Positions 25,417 to 35,257 of a stretch of 64,000 nt of DNA are shown here, piece after piece. Each line of letters begins with the position of its first letter. Positions within the stretch are counted from its first letter, which is position 1. The DNA is taken from positions 124,001 through 188,000 of the forward strand of contig JACRPA010000003.1 of the NCBI GenBank assembly GCA_016214145.1. Reading direction: 5' to 3'. Made by a program: the position numbers and the translations under genes. The notes under the pieces are model-generated. The model was not told the origin of the DNA. It saw only the letters and a list, made by a program, of their open reading frames with translations, and ran no database searches. Origin of the DNA: Rhodocyclales bacterium. Lineage in GTDB: Bacteria > Pseudomonadota > Gammaproteobacteria > Burkholderiales > Rhodocyclaceae.

Positions 25417-25725
25417 ATGCGTTGGAATCGTTTTTTGCAGTTTTTTGCCGTAATGGCCGCCATGCTCGTGCTGGCCGGCTGCAAGTCGGACTATCCGCGT
25501 GGCCAGTTCTCCGGCTACGTCATCAACCACACCGAGGACGAAATTCTTTCCCAGGTGGGCAAGCCGGATGAAGTGGATAATGCCAATCCGGACCGCCCGA
25601 TCTGGGTGTACAAGAAAAAGACTTTCAATGTCGACGACTACAACAAAGTCGACGATACGACGCTCGTGTACATGAAGAAGGGCCCGAGCGGCAAGCTGGT
25701 CGGCCAGGACACCAGTTTCCTGTAA
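25417..25725 (+). CDS. Small outer-membrane-type lipoprotein
   Basis: A 102-residue protein starting at ATG 25417 behind CGGAGAG. The signal peptide FFAVMAAMLVLAG ends in the lipobox LAGC (Cys22), so it is a lipoprotein. The mature part (INHTEDEILSQVGKPDEVDN, then WVYKKKTFNVDDYNK) resembles the small BamE/OmlA-like fold family (GKP.EV motif), but too weakly for a name. A terminator follows directly. Confidence 0.75.
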   Translation: MRWNRFLQFFAVMAAMLVLAGCKSDYPRGQFSGYVINHTEDEILSQVGKPDEVDNANPDRPIWVYKKKTFNVDDYNKVDDTTLVYMKKGPSGKLVGQDTSFL

Positions 25726-25744
25726 CAGAGCGGAATGTCAGGAC

Positions 25745-25775
25745 AAAACACCCGCCGCGGCGGGTGTTTTGTTTT
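25745..25775 (+). terminator. Terminator of the lipoprotein gene
   Basis: AAAACACCCGCC (25745-25756) pairs with GGCGGGTGTTTT (25759-25770), followed by GTTTT. Confidence 0.85.
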
Positions 25776-25796
25776 GCGGCAGGCGTTGCCAGAAAT

Positions 25797-25824
25797 TTGC
25801 GAATGCCGGCGAAACCAGTATAAT
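25797..25824 (+). promoter_or_regulatory. Probable tRNA-Phe promoter
   Basis: TTGCGA (25797-25802), 16-bp spacer, TATAAT (25819-25824), about 130 bp before the tRNA. Confidence 0.55.
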
Positions 25825-25957
25825 TTCGCCTCTTTTGCGGCAGACCGTAGTCACAACACGCCGCGTAGCGGCTTGTAGCAGCGAAGACAAATGTGAGCGT
25901 AGCGAACGTTATGTCGAAGCCAAAATCCGCGTTGTTAGTGGCAGCAGACAGTTTCAA

Positions 25958-26033
25958 GGCCAAGTAGCTCAGTTGGTAGAGCAGCGGATTGAAAATCCGC
26001 GTGTCGGTGGTTCGATTCCGCCCTTGGCCACCA
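25958..26033 (+). tRNA. tRNA-Phe (anticodon GAA)
   Basis: 76-nt cloverleaf with encoded CCA. Acceptor stem GGCCAAG/CTTGGCC, D-arm with AGCTCAGTTGGTAGAGC, anticodon arm CGGATTGAAAATCCG giving GAA, and T-arm GGTTCGATTCC. Confidence 0.97.
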
Positions 26034-26035
26034 GG

Positions 26036-26067
26036 ATTTTGCCCTGCGCGATAGCGCGGGGCAAAAT
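26036..26067 (+). terminator. Hairpin after tRNA-Phe
   Basis: ATTTTGCCC (26036-26044) pairs with GGGCAAAAT (26059-26067); the inner GCGCG/CGCG extends the stem. It is immediately downstream of the tRNA. Confidence 0.6.
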
Positions 26068-26069
26068 AC

Positions 26070-26098
26070 GGCCAAGGCGATTCCGTCCTTGGCCACCA
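26070..26098 (+). pseudogene. Miniature tRNA-Phe remnant
   Basis: GGCCAAGG is followed by CGATTCCG(T)CCTTGGCCACCA. It keeps the acceptor-stem halves, part of the T-arm and CCA of the intact tRNA-Phe 45 bp upstream, but lacks the D- and anticodon arms. The last 21 bases match 26013-26033 at 20 positions. Confidence 0.7.
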
Positions 26099-26108
26099 AA
26101 TTTCCCTG

Positions 26109-26137
26109 AACGGCCCGCAATCTCGCGGGCCGTTTCT
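26109..26137 (+). terminator. Second hairpin downstream of tRNA-Phe
   Basis: AACGGCCCGC (26109-26118) pairs with GCGGGCCGTT (26125-26134), followed by TCTATTT. Confidence 0.65.
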
Positions 26138-26188
26138 ATTTCCTCGGCCGTTGATCTGCGTCAGACCGTTGTTCCCAGGGCCTAATGC

Positions 26189-26194
26189 TATAAT
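26189..26194 (+). promoter_or_regulatory. hemA -10 element
   Basis: TATAAT 33 bp before the hemA ATG. The -35 side (GACCGTTGTTC) is poor, so only the -10 is supported. Confidence 0.45.
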
Positions 26195-26226
26195 TTCCTT
26201 GGAAAATTCCGACGCAGCCACCCCCA

Positions 26227-27480
26227 ATGCAGCTTTATGCCCTCGGCCTTAACCACCATACCGCGCCGCTTGCCGTGCGCGAACAGGTGGCGTTCGACCC
26301 GATGCGCCTGCCCGAGGCGCTGGTCGAACTGACGCATGGCCGCGAGGTGCGCGAAGCGGCGATCCTGTCGACCTGCAACCGCACCGAGCTGTATTGCGCC
26401 GCCGAGGCGCCCGAGGCGGCGGCGCAATGGCTGGCGGAATACCACCAGTTGCAGCCGCAGAAAATATCTCCCTACCTGTATACACTGCCCAGCCGCGATG
26501 CCGTGCGCCACATGTTCCGCGTCGCCAGCGGGCTGGATTCGATGGTGCTGGGCGAGCCGCAGATCCTCGGCCAGATGAAGCAGGCGGCGCGCGTGGCGGA
26601 GAACGCCGGCACGCTGGGCACGCTGCTGCACAAGCTGTTCCAGAAGACCTTCGCCGTAGCGAAGGAGGTGCGCTCCACCACGGCCATCGGCGCCAACATC
26701 GTCTCGATGGCGGCGGCGACGGTGCACCTGGCCGAGCGCATCTTCGAGAATGTCGCCGAGCAGAAAGTGCTGTTCATCGGCGCCGGCGAGATGGTCGAGC
26801 TGTGCGCCGCGCACTTCGCCGCGCGGCAGCCGAAGAAGATGACCGTGGCCAACCGCACGCTGGAACGCGGCGCGGCTGTCGCGGCGCGCTTTTCGGGCGA
26901 CGCCATGCGGCTCGACGAGATCGGCGGCCGCCTGGCCGAGTACGACGTGATCGTTTCCTGCACGGCGAGCCCCCTGCCGATCATCGGCTTGGGCATGGCC
27001 GAGCGCGCCATCAAGGCGCGGCGCCACCGGCCGATGGTGATGGTGGACCTGGCCGTGCCGCGCGACATCGAGCCGGAAATCGCCAAGCTCGACGACGTTT
27101 TCCTGTACACGCTGGACGACCTCGGCGCCATCGTCGAGTCCGGCCTGGAATCTCGCGAGAAGGCGGTGGTCGAGGCCGAGGCGATCATCGCCTCGCGCGT
27201 GGACGGCTTCCTGCACTGGCTGGACGCGCGCGAGACGGTGCCGACCATCCGCGCGCTGCGCGATACCGCCGAGCGCACGCGCCGCCACGAGGTCGAGCAT
27301 GCGCTGAAGCTGCTGGCCAAGGGCGAGGATCCGCAGCGCGTGCTGGAGGCGCTTTCGCACGGCCTCACCAACAAGCTGATGCACGGCCCCACCGCCGCTT
27401 TGAACCAGAGCGAGGGGAAGAGCCGCGGCGAACTGGCCGAGCTCATCGCCCGCCTCTATCACCTGCATCCCGAAGAATAG
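26227..27480 (+). CDS. hemA: Glutamyl-tRNA reductase
   Basis: A full-length 417-residue enzyme that reduces Glu-tRNA(Glu) to glutamate-1-semialdehyde, the first step of C5 heme synthesis. It has [19 protein letters not shown], the catalytic Cys in [31 protein letters not shown], the NADPH-binding [14 protein letters not shown] and the C-terminal dimerisation helix region. It leads a group with prfA and prmC, as in many proteobacteria. Further heme genes (hemC-D-X-Y, hemF) lie in the same window. Confidence 0.98.
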   Translation: MQLYALGLNHHTAPLAVREQVAFDPMRLPEALVELTHGREVREAAILSTCNRTELYCAAEAPEAAAQWLAEYHQLQPQKISPYLYTLPSRDAVRHMFRVASGLDSMVLGEPQILGQMKQAARVAENAGTLGTLLHKLFQKTFAVAKEVRSTTAIGANIVSMAAATVHLAERIFENVAEQKVLFIGAGEMVELCAAHFAARQPKKMTVANRTLERGAAVAARFSGDAMRLDEIGGRLAEYDVIVSCTASPLPIIGLGMAERAIKARRHRPMVMVDLAVPRDIEPEIAKLDDVFLYTLDDLGAIVESGLESREKAVVEAEAIIASRVDGFLHWLDARETVPTIRALRDTAERTRRHEVEHALKLLAKGEDPQRVLEALSHGLTNKLMHGPTAALNQSEGKSRGELAELIARLYHLHPEE

Positions 27481-27502
27481 GGTTCCGGAGTTCAGGCGGG
27501 CC

Positions 27503-27548
27503 GTAGGTCGGGCTTCAGCCCGACATGTCGGCCTGAAGGCCGACCTAC
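27503..27548. repeat. REP-like inverted repeat (GTAGGTCGG family), copy 1
   Basis: GTAGGTCGGGCTTCAGCCCGAC followed by its variant inverted partner ending CCGACCTAC, six bases before the prfA start. Confidence 0.85.
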
Positions 27549-27554
27549 AGTCCA

Positions 27555-28640
27555 ATGAAAAAAAGCATCCGCGACAAACTTGAGCACCTGAGCCGCCGCC
27601 TTGCCGAACTCGACCTGCTGCTGGCCAGCGAGACGGCGACGAAGGACATGGACGCCTATCGCCGGCTGACGCGCGAGCACGCCGAGATCGCGCCGGTGGC
27701 GGCGCTCTTCGCCGTCTGGCGCAAGGCGGAGGCGGGCGTTCAATCGGCGCAGGCCATGCTGGCCGATGCCGAGATGAAGGAGCTGGCCGAGGAGGAGATG
27801 CGCGCCTGCCGCGAGGAGATGGCGCGCCTGGAGGACGACTTGCAGCGCGCCCTGCTGCCGTCCGATCCCAACGACGAGCGCAACCTCTTCCTGGAAATCC
27901 GCGCCGGCACCGGCGGCGACGAGTCGGCGCTGTTCGCCGGCGATCTCTTCCGCATGTATGCGCGCTACGCCGAGCGCCAGCGCTGGAAGGTGGAGGTCAT
28001 TTCGCAGAGCCCGTCCGACCTGGGCGGCTACAGGGAGGTGATCCTGCGCGTCGTCGGCCAGGGCGCCTACTCGAAGCTGAAGTTCGAGTCCGGCGGCCAC
28101 CGCGTGCAGCGCGTGCCGGCCACCGAGACGCAGGGCCGCATCCACACCTCGGCGTGCACCGTGGCGGTGTTGCCGGAAGCGGACGAGGTGGCCGACGTCG
28201 TCATCAACCCGGCCGAGTTGCGCATCGACACCTACCGCGCCAGCGGCGCCGGCGGCCAGCACGTGAACAAAACGGATTCCGCCGTGCGCGTGACGCACCT
28301 GCCCACCGGCATCGTCGTCGAGTGCCAGGACGACCGCTCGCAGCACAAGAACAAGGCGCAGGCGCTGTCGGTGCTGGCGGCGCGCATCAAGGACAGGCAG
28401 ACGCGCGAGCAGGATGCAAAGATCGCCTCGACGCGGAAATCGCTGGTCGGCAGCGGCGACCGCTCGGAGCGCATCCGCACCTACAATTTCCCGCAGGGCC
28501 GCATCACCGACCACCGCATCAACCTGACGCTGTACAAGATCGACGCCATCATGGACGGCGATCTCGGCGAGCTGATCGGCGCGCTGTCGGCCGAGCACCA
28601 GGCGGAGCAGCTGGCGGCGCTGAGCGAGGAAGCGGCGTGA
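27555..28640 (+). CDS. prfA: Peptide chain release factor 1
   Basis: A full-length 361-residue class I release factor for UAA/UAG stop codons. The catalytic GGQ loop is present as [21 protein letters not shown]; other marks are [19 protein letters not shown] and the C-terminal [21 protein letters not shown]-like hairpin sits between hemA and this gene, leaving only six bases before the ATG, so its translation initiation may be affected by the hairpin. The stop overlaps the prmC start (GTGA). Confidence 0.98.
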   Translation: MKKSIRDKLEHLSRRLAELDLLLASETATKDMDAYRRLTREHAEIAPVAALFAVWRKAEAGVQSAQAMLADAEMKELAEEEMRACREEMARLEDDLQRALLPSDPNDERNLFLEIRAGTGGDESALFAGDLFRMYARYAERQRWKVEVISQSPSDLGGYREVILRVVGQGAYSKLKFESGGHRVQRVPATETQGRIHTSACTVAVLPEADEVADVVINPAELRIDTYRASGAGGQHVNKTDSAVRVTHLPTGIVVECQDDRSQHKNKAQALSVLAARIKDRQTREQDAKIASTRKSLVGSGDRSERIRTYNFPQGRITDHRINLTLYKIDAIMDGDLGELIGALSAEHQAEQLAALSEEAA

Positions 28641-29509
28641 CGGCACCCTTGTGGGAGCGGCCTACTGGCCGCGAATCCGCGGCCGATCGCGGCGAGTACG
28701 CCGCTCCCACAGTGCGGAGCCTGCTCGACGAGGCGCGCACTTCGATTCCGCTGAGCGAAGCGCGCCTGTTGCTGCGCCACATCCTCGGCGTGTCGCATGC
28801 CGCGCTGGAGGCGCACCCGGAAAGAAAAGTCAGTCTCCAGGATACGGCGAGCTTCCGCGCGCTGGCGGCGCGCCGCGCCGAAGGCTGCCCGGTCGCCTAC
28901 CTCACCGGCTGCCGCGAGTTCTACGGGCTGGATTTCCACGTGACGCCCGCCGTGCTGATCCCGCGCGAGGAGACCGAGCTGCTGGTGGACATCGCCGTCG
29001 AGAGGCCGGTGCGGCGCATCCTCGACCTGGGCACCGGCAGCGGCTGCCTGGCCATCGCGGTGGCGAAGCAATTGCCGCAGGCGCAGGTGACGGCCGTCGA
29101 CGTCTCCGCGGCGGCGCTCGACGTGGCGCGGGAGAACGCCGCGCGCCACGGCGTGGCGGTGCGCTTCCTGCAGGGCGACTGGTTTGCGTCGCTTGAGGGC
29201 GAGCGCTTCGATCTGATCCTGGCGAATCCGCCCTACGTGGCCGAGGCCGATCCGCATCTCGCGCAGGGCGACGTGCGCTTCGAGCCGCGCGGCGCGCTGG
29301 CCGCCGGGCCGGAGGGGCTGGACGACATCCGGCGCATTGTTGCCGGCGCGCCCGCGCATCTTGCGCCAGGAGGGCGGCTGTATTTCGAGCATGGCTACGA
29401 CCAGGCGCCGGCGGTCGCGGCTCTGCTGGCGCAGGCGGGCTTCGTCGATATCGAGCAGCGACGGGACCTGGCGGGGATTTTGCGCGTGAGCGGCGGTGCG
29501 CAGCCTTGA
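28637..29509 (+). CDS. prmC: Release factor glutamine methyltransferase
   Basis: A 290-residue SAM-dependent methyltransferase that methylates the Gln of the GGQ loop of release factors, including the RF1 encoded just upstream. The SAM motif [18 protein letters not shown] and the substrate motif NPPYVAE are intact. The GTG start overlaps the prfA stop. The first 25 or so residues come from a REP-like hairpin (28651-28711) and are not part of the conserved fold, which starts near VRSLLDEA. A copy of the 26-bp dispersed motif is embedded in the coding region at 28825-28850. Confidence 0.95.
   Translation: MTAPLWERPTGRESAADRGEYAAPTVRSLLDEARTSIPLSEARLLLRHILGVSHAALEAHPERKVSLQDTASFRALAARRAEGCPVAYLTGCREFYGLDFHVTPAVLIPREETELLVDIAVERPVRRILDLGTGSGCLAIAVAKQLPQAQVTAVDVSAAALDVARENAARHGVAVRFLQGDWFASLEGERFDLILANPPYVAEADPHLAQGDVRFEPRGALAAGPEGLDDIRRIVAGAPAHLAPGGRLYFEHGYDQAPAVAALLAQAGFVDIEQRRDLAGILRVSGGAQP
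28651..28711. repeat. REP-like inverted repeat inside the prmC 5' end
   Basis: GTGGGAGCGGCCTACTGGCC and its inverted partner ending CCGCTCCCAC form a long imperfect hairpin. It is translated as part of the PrmC leader ([20 protein letters not shown]). Confidence 0.8.
28825..28850 (+). repeat. 26-bp dispersed motif, copy 5
   Basis: AAAAGTCAGTC, TCCAGGAT, ACGGCGA. It is inside prmC, coding for KVSLQDTAS. Confidence 0.6.
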
Positions 29510-29570
29510 CGAGCTTTACCAGCAAAAGCTATACTTGACAAAATTACTAGGTTTATTGAAAGGATTCACG

Positions 29571-29891
29571 ATGGAAGACGTGCAGCACCTCCTCAAGGAA
29601 CAAGTTTCCACCCACCCGGTGGTGCTCTACATGAAGGGCACGCCGACGTTTCCGCAGTGCGGTTTTTCCGCCAAGGCGGTGCAGGTGCTCAAGGCCTGCG
29701 GCGTGAAGGATTTCTTTGCCGTGAACGTGCTGGAGCATCCGCAAATTCGCGCCAGCATCAAGGATTTCTCCAACTGGCCGACCATCCCGCAGCTCTACGT
29801 CAAAGGCGAGTTCATCGGCGGCTCGGACATCATGAGCGAGATGTTCCAGGCCGGCGAACTGCAGAAGAAGCTGGAAGGCATCGCGGCGTAG
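29571..29891 (+). CDS. grxD: Monothiol glutaredoxin, Grx4 family
   Basis: A 106-residue monothiol glutaredoxin with the CGFS active site in KGTPTFPQCGFSAKAV, the NWPTIPQLYVKGEFIGGSDI glutathione-binding part and a typical C-terminal helix. Such proteins bind and pass on [2Fe-2S] clusters in the cytoplasm. Start ATG 29571 has AAAGGA before it. The stop TAG (29889-29891) is provided by a REP-like repeat. Confidence 0.96.
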   Translation: MEDVQHLLKEQVSTHPVVLYMKGTPTFPQCGFSAKAVQVLKACGVKDFFAVNVLEHPQIRASIKDFSNWPTIPQLYVKGEFIGGSDIMSEMFQAGELQKKLEGIAA

Positions 29892-29943
29892 GTCGGGCTT
29901 CAGCCCGACAACCGCGGCCATGTCGGGCTGAAGCCCGACCTAC
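29888..29943. repeat. REP-like inverted repeat (GTAGGTCGG family), copy 2
   Basis: GTAGGTCGGGCTTCAGCCCG, short loop and inverted copy ending CGACCTAC. It contains the grxD stop codon and separates grxD from the convergent fructosamine kinase gene. Confidence 0.9.
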
Positions 29944-29946
29944 GGA

Positions 29947-30827
29947 TCAACCCTTCAGTTCCGCGAGGAGTCTGTCGATCATCCGCTCCGCCTGGCGCAG
30001 GTAGCCCGCGCCGAACAGGTTGAGGTGGTTGAGGACGTGGTAGAGGTTGTACAGCGTCTTGCGCGTTTCATAACCTTCCGCCAGCGGCCAGGCCTCGCGG
30101 TAGGCGGCATGGAAAGCCTCCGGAAAGCCGCCGAACAATTCCGTCATCGCCAGGTCCGTCTCGCGGTCGCCGAAGTAGGCGGCCGGATCGAAGACGGCCG
30201 GCGCCCCTCCGCTCATCGCCGCATTGCCATGCCAGAGATCGCCGTGCAGCAGGCTGGGCTGCGGGCGGTAGTCGAGGAAAAAGGCCGGCAGCTTTTCCGC
30301 CAGGCTTGCCCCCTTTGCCTGCAGCGCGCGGCCGTGCGCCGCGGCCCGTTCGATCTGCGGCAGCAGGCGCGCCGCGGCGAAGAAGCGCGGCCAGCTGTCG
30401 CTCTCCGCGTTGATCTGCGGCGTGGCGCCGATGAAGTTGTCGCGGCGCCAGCCGAAGCGTTCCGCAACAGTGCGGTGCAGGGCCGCCAGGGCGCGGCCGA
30501 AGGCGATGGCGTCGGCGCGTTGCGAGACCGGCTTCAGGTCCAGATATTCCAGCACCAGACAGGCCTGCTCCGAGGCGATGCCGCAGCACAGCGGCCGCGG
30601 CACGCGGAAGGCGCCCGCTTCGGCCAGCGCCGCCAGGCCGTCGCGCTCAGACTCGAACATCGGCAGGGCCTCGGCGGCATTCAGCTTGACGAACCAGCGT
30701 TCGCCATCGCCCTCCAGCACCAGGGCGCGATGGATGCAGCCGCCGCCCGCCTCGCGAATCGCTGCGGCGCGAAAAGGCCGCCCCAGCGCCCGGCTGATTT
30801 CCGCCGAGAGCGCTTCCGCCAGATTCA

Positions 30828-30828
<1 letters not shown>
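29947..30828 (-). CDS. Fructosamine kinase family protein
   Basis: A 293-residue kinase of the fructosamine/ketosamine-3-kinase family, which phosphorylates sugar adducts on proteins or small molecules for deglycation. It has the nucleotide-binding WFVKLN, EYLDLKPV hinge, catalytic LLHGDLWHGNAAM and metal-binding FDPAAYFGDRETDLAMTELFGGF. Its ATG overlaps the stop of the upstream Ser/Thr kinase (TGATG), so it belongs to the same operon. The physiological substrate is not shown by the sequence. Confidence 0.93.
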
Positions 30829-32129
<1,301 letters not shown>

Positions 32130-32133
32130 GACG

Positions 32134-32403
32134 AAGAACTCCTAACAGGACGAAACGCGTGTGCGGCTAAGGCGTTTGGGTGCAGCGCTAGGCGCGGCGG
32201 CGCAGGCAGTGGTTATTCCACGACAAGCCGACGCAACGACGCGATGCGCCCAAACGCCGACGCCCCGAAGGGTTGTGCTTGGATGGCGCGTCTGCGGCGT
32301 TGCGGCGCTTGCCCGCAGAATGACTGCGGGCGGCGCACCGCGCCTTGCATCCATCGCCATCCAAGCACAACGCATCACGCGTTTCATCCTGTTAGGAGTT
32401 CTT
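32134..32403. repeat. 270-bp structured inverted-repeat element between the two kinase genes
   Basis: The outer arms are AAGAACTCCTAACAGGACGA... (32134-32161) and its inverted copy (32376-32403), 27 of 28 matching. Inside are two further stems: GGCGTTTGGG (32171-32180) with CCCAAACGCC (32249-32258), and GTTGTGCTTGGATGGCG (32272-32288) with its inverse (32355-32371). The latter encloses GCCCGCA/TGCGGGC (32311-32317, 32325-32331). The DNA or RNA would fold as a three-way junction. It contains no convincing gene. The outer arms carry AGGAG; the left one is the ribosome binding site of the first kinase gene, and the right one ends within the stop codon of the other kinase gene. Confidence 0.8.
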
Positions 32404-33682
32404 ATACCGCCGTCAGGCGCGTGTTGGCAAGCGACAGGCGCTCGACCAGGATGCGCAGGAAGGCGCGGTCGAAGCTGTGGCGGCAGGCATCCGAGGCGCG
32501 CCGCAGCGCCTCGGTCGGCACGGTGATGACGGTGGCCTCGCGCAGCGTCGATACGTCCGCGCCGCGCGTGCCGGCGGCCTCGTTCAGGTAGGCCATCTCG
32601 CCGAAGCACTCGCCGGCCGAGAGCACGTTGAGCAGCTTGGCGTTCTTGGTCACCTTCACCTCGCCGGCGGCGAGGATGCAGAAGTTGTCGCCCGGCTGGC
32701 CTTCGCGCATCAGGAGCGTGCCCGGCTTGACGCGCTGCCAGTCGGAGAAGCCGAGCAGCTCCCATAGCTGCACGTCGTTGAAGCCGCGGAAGAAGGACAG
32801 CCCGCGCAGCGTGTTGAATTTCTCGGTGTCGGCGATCCGCTCGCGCGCTTCCTCGAGGTGCTCGTTGCGGAAGGTTTCGGCGAGGTCGAAGGAAAACGCG
32901 TCCCAGGTGGGATAGCGCTCCTCCAGCGACTTCTTCATGGCGCGCATGACGATGGCGTCCACGGCCGGCGGAATGCCTTTGCGCAATGCCGAAGGCGGCG
33001 GCGGCTCGACAGTGGTGATCTGGTAGATGATGCTGATGTTGTTGCTGCCCTGGAAAGGCAGCTGGCCGGTGAGCAGCTGGTACATCACCACGCCGAGGGA
33101 GAAGATGTCGCTCTGGTGGTTGAGCGGATGGTCCTTCACCTGCTGCGGCGACATGTAGGCGGGCGAACCGATGCCGGCGACGGCGGTCTGGTCGCTGGAG
33201 GCGGACAGGGCGGCGCCGAAATCCGAGATCTTGACGTCGCTGCCGCTGCTGCCGGCGCGCAGGATGTTGGCCGGCTTGAGGTCGCGATGGATGACGCCGA
33301 GGCGGTAGGCGAAGTCGAGCGCCCGCGTGCACTTGAAGATCATCTCGACGACGTCGACCAGCGGCAGCAGCCTGTCGGGCGTGCAGAAGGGCTCCAGCGT
33401 GCCGCCGGCGACATATTCCATGACGATGTAGCTGGGATCGGCGTCGGCCACCGCGTCGTAGATCTGCACGATGTGCGGATGCACCAGCTTGCCGGCCAGC
33501 GAGGCCTCGGTGACGAAGAGGTTGCGCGCGATCTTGCCGTGCTCGCCCTCGGAGAAGACGCTGCTGGCGACCACCTTGATGGCGACATCGCGCTCGGCAA
33601 AAGGGTCATGCCCCAGCCAGACGACGGAGGTGGCGCCTTCGCCGAGCTTCTTGATGATCTGGAATTTGCCGATTTTGTCCAT
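32402..33682 (-). CDS. Ser/Thr protein kinase with C-terminal cyclic-nucleotide-binding-like domain (copy 2)
   Basis: A 426-residue paralogue of the neighbouring kinase with the same order of parts: GEGATSVVWLGHDPF, Lys in DVAIKVV, VIHRDLKPANIL, KISDFGAAL, GSPAYMSPQQV, then a cNMP-binding-type domain (GQPGDNFCILAAGEVKVTK, GECFGEMAYLNEAAGTRGAD). The Arg of the phosphate-binding cassette is kept but followed by Gly-Ala, again a non-standard cassette. Start is ATG 33682; a TTG nine bases upstream is less likely. The copies probably arose by tandem duplication, and a structured repeat now lies between them. Confidence 0.92.
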   Translation of the reverse strand: MDKIGKFQIIKKLGEGATSVVWLGHDPFAERDVAIKVVASSVFSEGEHGKIARNLFVTEASLAGKLVHPHIVQIYDAVADADPSYIVMEYVAGGTLEPFCTPDRLLPLVDVVEMIFKCTRALDFAYRLGVIHRDLKPANILRAGSSGSDVKISDFGAALSASSDQTAVAGIGSPAYMSPQQVKDHPLNHQSDIFSLGVVMYQLLTGQLPFQGSNNISIIYQITTVEPPPPSALRKGIPPAVDAIVMRAMKKSLEERYPTWDAFSFDLAETFRNEHLEEARERIADTEKFNTLRGLSFFRGFNDVQLWELLGFSDWQRVKPGTLLMREGQPGDNFCILAAGEVKVTKNAKLLNVLSAGECFGEMAYLNEAAGTRGADVSTLREATVITVPTEALRRASDACRHSFDRAFLRILVERLSLANTRLTAV

Positions 33683-33699
33683 GGTGTGCAAGTCGGGCT

Positions 33700-33756
33700 G
33701 TAGGTCGGGCTTCAGCCCGACTTTGGCCTCAGTTGTCGGGCTGAAGCCCGACCTAC
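33700..33756. repeat. REP-like inverted repeat (GTAGGTCGG family), copy 3
   Basis: Inverted pair GTAGGTCGGGCTTCAGCCCG and CGGGCTGAAGCCCGACCTAC. It lies between argH and the kinase gene and supplies the argH stop codon (TAG, 33755-33753). Confidence 0.9.
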
Positions 33757-35147
33757 AAGGTTTTCCGCGCCTTGGCGATCGCCGCGCGCACCTGCTCCGG
33801 CGCGGTGCCGCCGACGTGGGCGCGCGAGGCGAGCGAGCCCTCCACGGTCAGCACGGCGAGGGCGTCCTCATCGATCAGCGGCGAGAAATTCCGCAGGATG
33901 CCGAGGCCGAGATCGGCCAGGTCGCAGCCTTTCTCCTCGGCGGCGCGCACGGCCAGGGCCACCGCCTCGTGGGCGTCGCGGAAGGGCAGGCCCTTCTTCA
34001 CCAGGTAGTCGGCCAGGTCGGTGGCGGTGGCGTAGCCCTGCCGCAGCGCCGCGCGCATGGCGTCGGGCTTGACGCGGATGCCGCCGACGAGGTCGGCGAA
34101 GATGGCCAGCGTGTCGCGCACCGTGTCGACCGTGTCGAAGAGCGGCTCCTTGTCCTCCTGGTTGTCCTTGTTGTAGGCCAGCGGCTGGCCCTTCATGAGG
34201 GTGAGCAGGCCCATCAGGTGGCCGAAGACGCGGCCGGTCTTGCCGCGCGCCAGCTCCGGCACGTCGGGGTTCTTCTTCTGCGGCATGATCGAGGAGCCGG
34301 TGCAGAAGCGGTCGGCGAGGTCGATGAAGCCGACACGCGGGCTCATCCACAGGATCAGCTCCTCGGAGAAGCGCGAGACGTGGGTCATGATCAATGCGCC
34401 GGCCGCGGCGAACTCGATGGCGAAGTCGCGGTCGCTGACGGCGTCGAGCGAATTGGCGCAAATGCCCTCGAAGCCCAGCTCGCGGGCGACGAACTCGCGG
34501 TCGATCGGATAGGAGGTGCCGGCCAGCGCCGCGCTGCCCAGCGGCAGGCGGTTGACCCGCTTGCGGCAGTCGGCGAGGCGTTCGCGATCGCGCGCCGCCA
34601 TCTCGAAATAGGCCATCAGGTGGTGGCCGAAGGTGACCGGCTGCGCCACCTGCAGGTGGGTGAAGCCCGGCATCGGCGTGGCGGCGTGCGCCTCGGCCAG
34701 GTCGAGCAGGGCCGTTTGATAGGCGCGCAGCAGGCCGTCGAGGCCGTCGATCTCCTCGCGCAGCCAGAGGCGGATGTCGGTGGCCACCTGGTCGTTGCGC
34801 GAGCGGCCGGTGTGCAGGCGCTTGCCGGCGTCGCCGACGAGGGCGGTGAGGCGCTTCTCGATGTTGAGGTGCACGTCCTCGTCGTCCGCCGACCACTGGA
34901 ATTCCTCGGTTTCGATTTCCAGCTTGATCGCCGCCATGCCGCGCTCGATGGCGGCGAGGTCGGCCTTGCCGATGATGCCCTGCCGGGCCAGCATGCGGGC
35001 ATGGGCGAGCGAGCCGCGGATGTCGTGGAAGGCCAGGCGCCGGTCGAAGGATACCGAGGCCGTGTAGCGCTTGACGAGTTCGGCCACCGGTTCGCTGAAG
35101 CGCCCCGACCAGGCCTTGCCGCTGGAATCGTTGCTGTGATCTGTCAT
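33753..35147 (-). CDS. argH: Argininosuccinate lyase
   Basis: A full-length 464-residue enzyme of arginine synthesis that splits argininosuccinate to arginine and fumarate. It has [19 protein letters not shown] at the start, the [19 protein letters not shown] segment, [13 protein letters not shown] and the superfamily signature [16 protein letters not shown]. The start ATG at 35147 is divergent from the AlgZ-like gene, with a REP-like repeat in the 110-bp gap. The last codon and stop lie in another REP-like repeat. Confidence 0.98.
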   Translation of the reverse strand: MTDHSNDSSGKAWSGRFSEPVAELVKRYTASVSFDRRLAFHDIRGSLAHARMLARQGIIGKADLAAIERGMAAIKLEIETEEFQWSADDEDVHLNIEKRLTALVGDAGKRLHTGRSRNDQVATDIRLWLREEIDGLDGLLRAYQTALLDLAEAHAATPMPGFTHLQVAQPVTFGHHLMAYFEMAARDRERLADCRKRVNRLPLGSAALAGTSYPIDREFVARELGFEGICANSLDAVSDRDFAIEFAAAGALIMTHVSRFSEELILWMSPRVGFIDLADRFCTGSSIMPQKKNPDVPELARGKTGRVFGHLMGLLTLMKGQPLAYNKDNQEDKEPLFDTVDTVRDTLAIFADLVGGIRVKPDAMRAALRQGYATATDLADYLVKKGLPFRDAHEAVALAVRAAEEKGCDLADLGLGILRNFSPLIDEDALAVLTVEGSLASRAHVGGTAPEQVRAAIAKARKTL

Positions 35148-35177
35148 AATTCTCGAAGGTCTTCTTGAGTTGGGACT

Positions 35178-35233
35178 GTAGGTCGGCCTTCAGGCCGACT
35201 CGGCCGCTGCTGTCGGGCTGAAGCCCGACCTGC
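35178..35233. repeat. REP-like inverted repeat (GTAGGTCGG family), copy 4
   Basis: GTAGGTCGGCCTTCAGGCCG and inverted CGGGCTGAAGCCCGACCTGC in the gap between argH and the AlgZ-like gene. Confidence 0.85.
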
Positions 35234-35257
35234 GAAATCCGAAACCCGGAACATTGA

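Noticed and set aside
32134..32403. Retron-like or attC-like identity for the inverted-repeat element
   Set aside because: No reverse transcriptase or integron integrase is nearby and the stems do not match the usual motifs, so no such name is given.
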